Of a stretch of DNA of 64,000 bases, positions 61,840-64,000 are shown piece by piece (the first letter of the stretch is position 1; each line of letters starts with the position of its first letter). Below the pieces are notes generated by a model. The model was not told where the DNA came from. It searched no databases and saw only the letters and a program-made list of their open reading frames with translations. This DNA comes from Candidatus Sericytochromatia bacterium (lineage in GTDB: Bacteria; Cyanobacteriota; Sericytochromatia; UBA7694): assembly GCA_018780035.1 (NCBI GenBank), contig JADMKE010000001.1, positions 186,001-250,000 on the forward strand, read 5' to 3'. Made by a program: the position numbers and the translations under genes.

Positions 61840-62427
61840 TTAGCGAACAGCTTTAAGGCTCTCGGTAAAATTCCAGGTCTGCACATTTTTCTGGGTATTT
61901 TGGGTCGATACCGCGTGACCGACCCCTTTAAAGGGTGCGGCAACCAGACCCGCTACTCCCCCCAAGAAACCGCCGACAACTACGCCAACGGCCATGCCCG
62001 CCCGAGGCGCAAAAGGCACCCGGCTGCCATAGGCCATGCCATACATCGCTCCCACCTCAGTGCCTCCGCCGATTGTGCGGCCAGCCACATCAAGGCCTTG
62101 GCCCCAAGCGGCACCTGCGGTGTGTTTGGTCTCTGCTTCGACCAGAAAACCATCTTTGTTTTCGTCCATATTTTGCAGGGGTTTGAGGTCGGCATTGTAA
62201 TAGGGGCCCATTTTAAAATCGGGGTCGGCTTTGCCCATGCGGGTTGCGTATTCTTGGATGTCGATCTTTTCGCCTGAAATAATATGGGTCTGGTGGGTCT
62301 CTTTGTCTTCAACGACAATATCCACTTTGCCGTTGTTTTCCAGGGCTTTGAGCTGCTCGGGGCTGAGTTTTCCCTCAACCGTTTTAACCTGAAAAGACTG
62401 GGCTCCCTGAAGTTGTGAGACGTTCAT
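61840..62427 (-). CDS. EF-hand-like / glycine-zipper protein (uncharacterised)
   Basis: 195 residues. No signal peptide. The N-terminal 80 residues are hydrophilic. An EF-hand loop DENKDGFLVEAE lies near 92-103. A Gly-rich hydrophobic segment follows (GGTEVGAMYGMAYG, AGMAVGVVVGGFLGGVAGLV near 120-165), of the glycine-zipper type that inserts in or oligomerises at membranes. The tail is charged. It may be calcium-responsive and secreted by an unknown route. It resembles in overall plan the other signal-less Gly- or Pro-rich proteins here. Confidence 0.7.
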   Translation of the reverse strand: MNVSQLQGAQSFQVKTVEGKLSPEQLKALENNGKVDIVVEDKETHQTHIISGEKIDIQEYATRMGKADPDFKMGPYYNADLKPLQNMDENKDGFLVEAETKHTAGAAWGQGLDVAGRTIGGGTEVGAMYGMAYGSRVPFAPRAGMAVGVVVGGFLGGVAGLVAAPFKGVGHAVSTQNTQKNVQTWNFTESLKAVR

Positions 62428-62525
62428 ACCATACCTACCTGTAACATGTGCTTGCGCTTATTATACCCAAAATAGTACAAATTAACGGTTAATTTTTGTT
62501 TCTTTTCCGTGTTATGATCGGAAAT

Positions 62526-63524
62526 ATGTTGCAATCACCCCCGATCGATACGGCGTTTCAGACTTGGCTGCTGCAATTGTTGCCCACCCAGGCCGAATTG
62601 GCCTTGCTCAGCCCAGATCCCACTCCGCTCCAGTGCTTACTCAAAGATCAACGCCCGAATCTGCTCCTGCGTGAGCCGGGCCCTGGTTTGGACTGGCTTT
62701 TGGTCGAAGCCCATTTGGAATTTCAGCCAGACCCCGAAGTCAGTCTCAATACCTGGAAAAACTGGCTTCAGCCCACTGGACGCTTGGTGCTGAGTGTGCC
62801 CAATCTGCGCTATTTACCGCGCTTGCTGACGCTTTTACAGGGGCGCTGGCCCTTTGGCTGGGATCAACCCGTGCTGCAGGCCCTGACCAGTGAGTGGCTT
62901 TTGCAATTGCTCAACGAAAGGGGATGGGAGGTGCTTGAACTGGCCTCGCAAAACCATGAACTGCCACAGCAATCTGCGCTACGGGCCGCGCTGGAAAGCA
63001 CGGGCTGGGATTTAAGCGGTTTTGACGCAGACAGCCAGGTTTCACAATGGTACCTGCTGGCCACACCCCGCAGCCATTGGCAGGCCGCCCCTTTGCCCCT
63101 GGAGGGCCTGCGTGCGCATAATTTGCTTCTGGCCTTAAATGGCCAAGATCAGCACTGGCAAGCCTTGGAAGCTTATCTACACCAGTTTCAGCCCCAGACT
63201 CCCGTTTCTTGTGTGCTTTTTCCACTGGAGCCCGCTTTTGACCCCGAGGTCTGGCAGGAACGGCTTTTGGATTGGCTGGTGGCCAAAGGTTTTGATCCCG
63301 AAACCATTCCCGATCTGATTCTGCCCGAAGCGCCTTTAACCGCAGCTGAAATCCCCCGATTATTGGCAACTGTCGACACCCTGATTGGCGAAAACGCACC
63401 CGCAGCTTGGCTGGAATGGGCCCGTCGCCTCAACAAAAACCTACTTTGGCTTGGCCCAGGACCTTTGCCAAGAGGCTTTGAGGCCGCCCATTGTTTGCGA
63501 GATTGGTCTGCGCTTCAGCTTTAG
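62526..63524 (+). CDS. Methyltransferase-like protein (degenerate, uncharacterised)
   Basis: 332 residues from the ATG at 62526 (GGA 3 nt upstream; ATG 62514 also in frame). The region LLVEAHLEFQPDPEVSLNTWKNWLQPTGRLVLSVPNLRYLPRLL resembles the later half of a class I methyltransferase (GRLVLSVPN as motif VI-like). The glycine-rich SAM motif at the N-terminus is not seen. The second half (about 190-330) has a Rossmann-like or glycosyltransferase-like pattern (NLLLALNGQDQHWQALEAYL, GPGPLPRGFEAAHC). The function is unknown. Confidence 0.6.
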   Translation: MLQSPPIDTAFQTWLLQLLPTQAELALLSPDPTPLQCLLKDQRPNLLLREPGPGLDWLLVEAHLEFQPDPEVSLNTWKNWLQPTGRLVLSVPNLRYLPRLLTLLQGRWPFGWDQPVLQALTSEWLLQLLNERGWEVLELASQNHELPQQSALRAALESTGWDLSGFDADSQVSQWYLLATPRSHWQAAPLPLEGLRAHNLLLALNGQDQHWQALEAYLHQFQPQTPVSCVLFPLEPAFDPEVWQERLLDWLVAKGFDPETIPDLILPEAPLTAAEIPRLLATVDTLIGENAPAAWLEWARRLNKNLLWLGPGPLPRGFEAAHCLRDWSALQL

Positions 63525-63552
63525 ATTCAGTGTGGTCAATTCAGTGTGGTCA
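63525..63552 (+). repeat. Perfect 14-nt tandem duplication
   Basis: ATTCAGTGTGGTCA occurs twice, directly after the methyltransferase-like stop, with no hairpin. Confidence 0.9.
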
Positions 63553-63654
63553 ATGCGAAAATTGCCACACATCTTGCAAAACGACTCTTCCAGCGCAAAA
63601 ATCCCGCCCAATGCGACAGGCTCACATTCAAGGAAAAAAGAGTGGGTTAAAATT

Positions 63655-64000
63655 ATGAAAATGCTTCCATACAGAGGTCAAAAAACAGAGATGGCAGAAA
63701 ATTTAAATGACTGGATTCAACGGTTACACGAAGGATCCGCAGGTGAACGCAAACAGGCCTTGACGGCCTTGGCAGAATTTGGCCCAAAGGCCATCGCGGC
63801 CGTGACTCTCAGCTTAAATGATCCCCACTCGGATATCCGGGCTCAGGCGATTCTCTTTTTATCCGCGCAGAACGCACTATCCGCCATTCCTTCTGTCTTA
63901 AAAACCCTCTTTGATAGCCATGAAAACGTCGCGATTCAAAGTGCTGAAGCACTTGGAAAATGGGGCGATCCGCAGGCTGTTGAGTCTCTCTGCTTGGCTT
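63655..64000 (+). CDS. HEAT-repeat protein, 3' truncated by window
   Basis: Open to the window end (115 residues visible). Start ATG 63655; ATG 63691 (MAENLNDW) is in frame and possible. Sequence such as GERKQALTALAEFGPKAIAA, NDPHSDIRAQAILFLSAQ and NVAIQSAEALGKWGDPQAVE is the repeating helical pattern of HEAT or PBS-lyase repeats. It is probably a scaffold; the rest is outside. Confidence 0.75.
   Translation, partial: MKMLPYRGQKTEMAENLNDWIQRLHEGSAGERKQALTALAEFGPKAIAAVTLSLNDPHSDIRAQAILFLSAQNALSAIPSVLKTLFDSHENVAIQSAEALGKWGDPQAVESLCLA

Overview
The window is about 64 kb of bacterial chromosome at roughly 50% GC and gene-dense on both strands. Lipoproteins, a tripartite RND efflux system, a TolC-type channel and a protein ending in a possible outer-membrane beta-signal show a diderm cell. 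A protein with the conserved core of DUF760, known mainly from cyanobacteria and plastids, occurs with a YqeG-type HAD phosphatase, a divergent-PAP2 protein, a GGPP-type prenyl synthase and a bestrophin-like channel. No photosynthesis gene is present. I infer a non-photosynthetic relative of Cyanobacteria (Sericytochromatia/Blackallbacteria/Melainabacteria type). This is an inference from gene content, not a phylogeny.

Layout. 1-2 kb: end of a TolC-like gene, then an AT-rich ATPase + TOPRIM-like pair that resembles a PARIS/AbiL-style defence module. 2-13 kb: ddl, then a metal-response locus. A minus-strand set (membrane protein, PepSY-like protein, response regulator, PhoQ-like kinase) lies divergent from a plus-strand set (small secreted protein, CzcB, CzcA, CzcC). 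13-24 kb: two convergent polysaccharide deacetylase lipoproteins, a giant hybrid kinase with three solute-binding domains, an HTH protein, a small membrane protein with a lipase-like hydrolase, an orphan xanthine dehydrogenase small subunit, and the DUF760 protein. 24-33 kb: TPR proteins including an OGT/SPINDLY-like glycosyltransferase, a lone flagellar rod/hook-type gene, an uncharacterised P/Q/G-rich protein, a family 2 glycosyltransferase, a GH13 amylase lipoprotein, and a DEDDh exonuclease fused to a WYL-like domain. 33-39 kb: a 1099-residue Ala/Pro-rich repeat protein, a RodZ-like HTH protein, an FkbM methyltransferase, and ssb. 39-47 kb: a seven-gene minus-strand operon with many stop/start overlaps (prenyl synthase, divergent PAP2, MFS transporter, GGDEF cyclase, RibF, CapD-like dehydratase, coiled-coil protein).

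47-52.8 kb is the most unusual region. Three co-directional genes encode a type IIG-like restriction-methylase, an AAA ATPase, and a small protein with a D...ExK nuclease-like signature. They are bracketed by two related ~135-bp imperfect palindromes in inverted orientation. Each palindrome folds as an outer stem with two inner hairpins. One hairpin shows four compensatory base-pair changes between the copies. No transposase or replicase is visible.

52.8-64 kb: murI, a RidA-like gene, ruvC, a bestrophin, a 617-residue uncharacterised protein, rmlB, tRNA-Leu(GAG) and tRNA-Phe(GAA), a CBS-pair protein, yqeG with a rhodanese lipoprotein and a membrane protein, a CheY-like receiver, an EF-hand/glycine-zipper protein, a methyltransferase-like protein, and the start of a HEAT-repeat gene. 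A second theme across the window is short tandem duplications (units 9-15 nt) at gene boundaries, including a seven-unit 15-nt array that runs through the czcA stop and czcC start.
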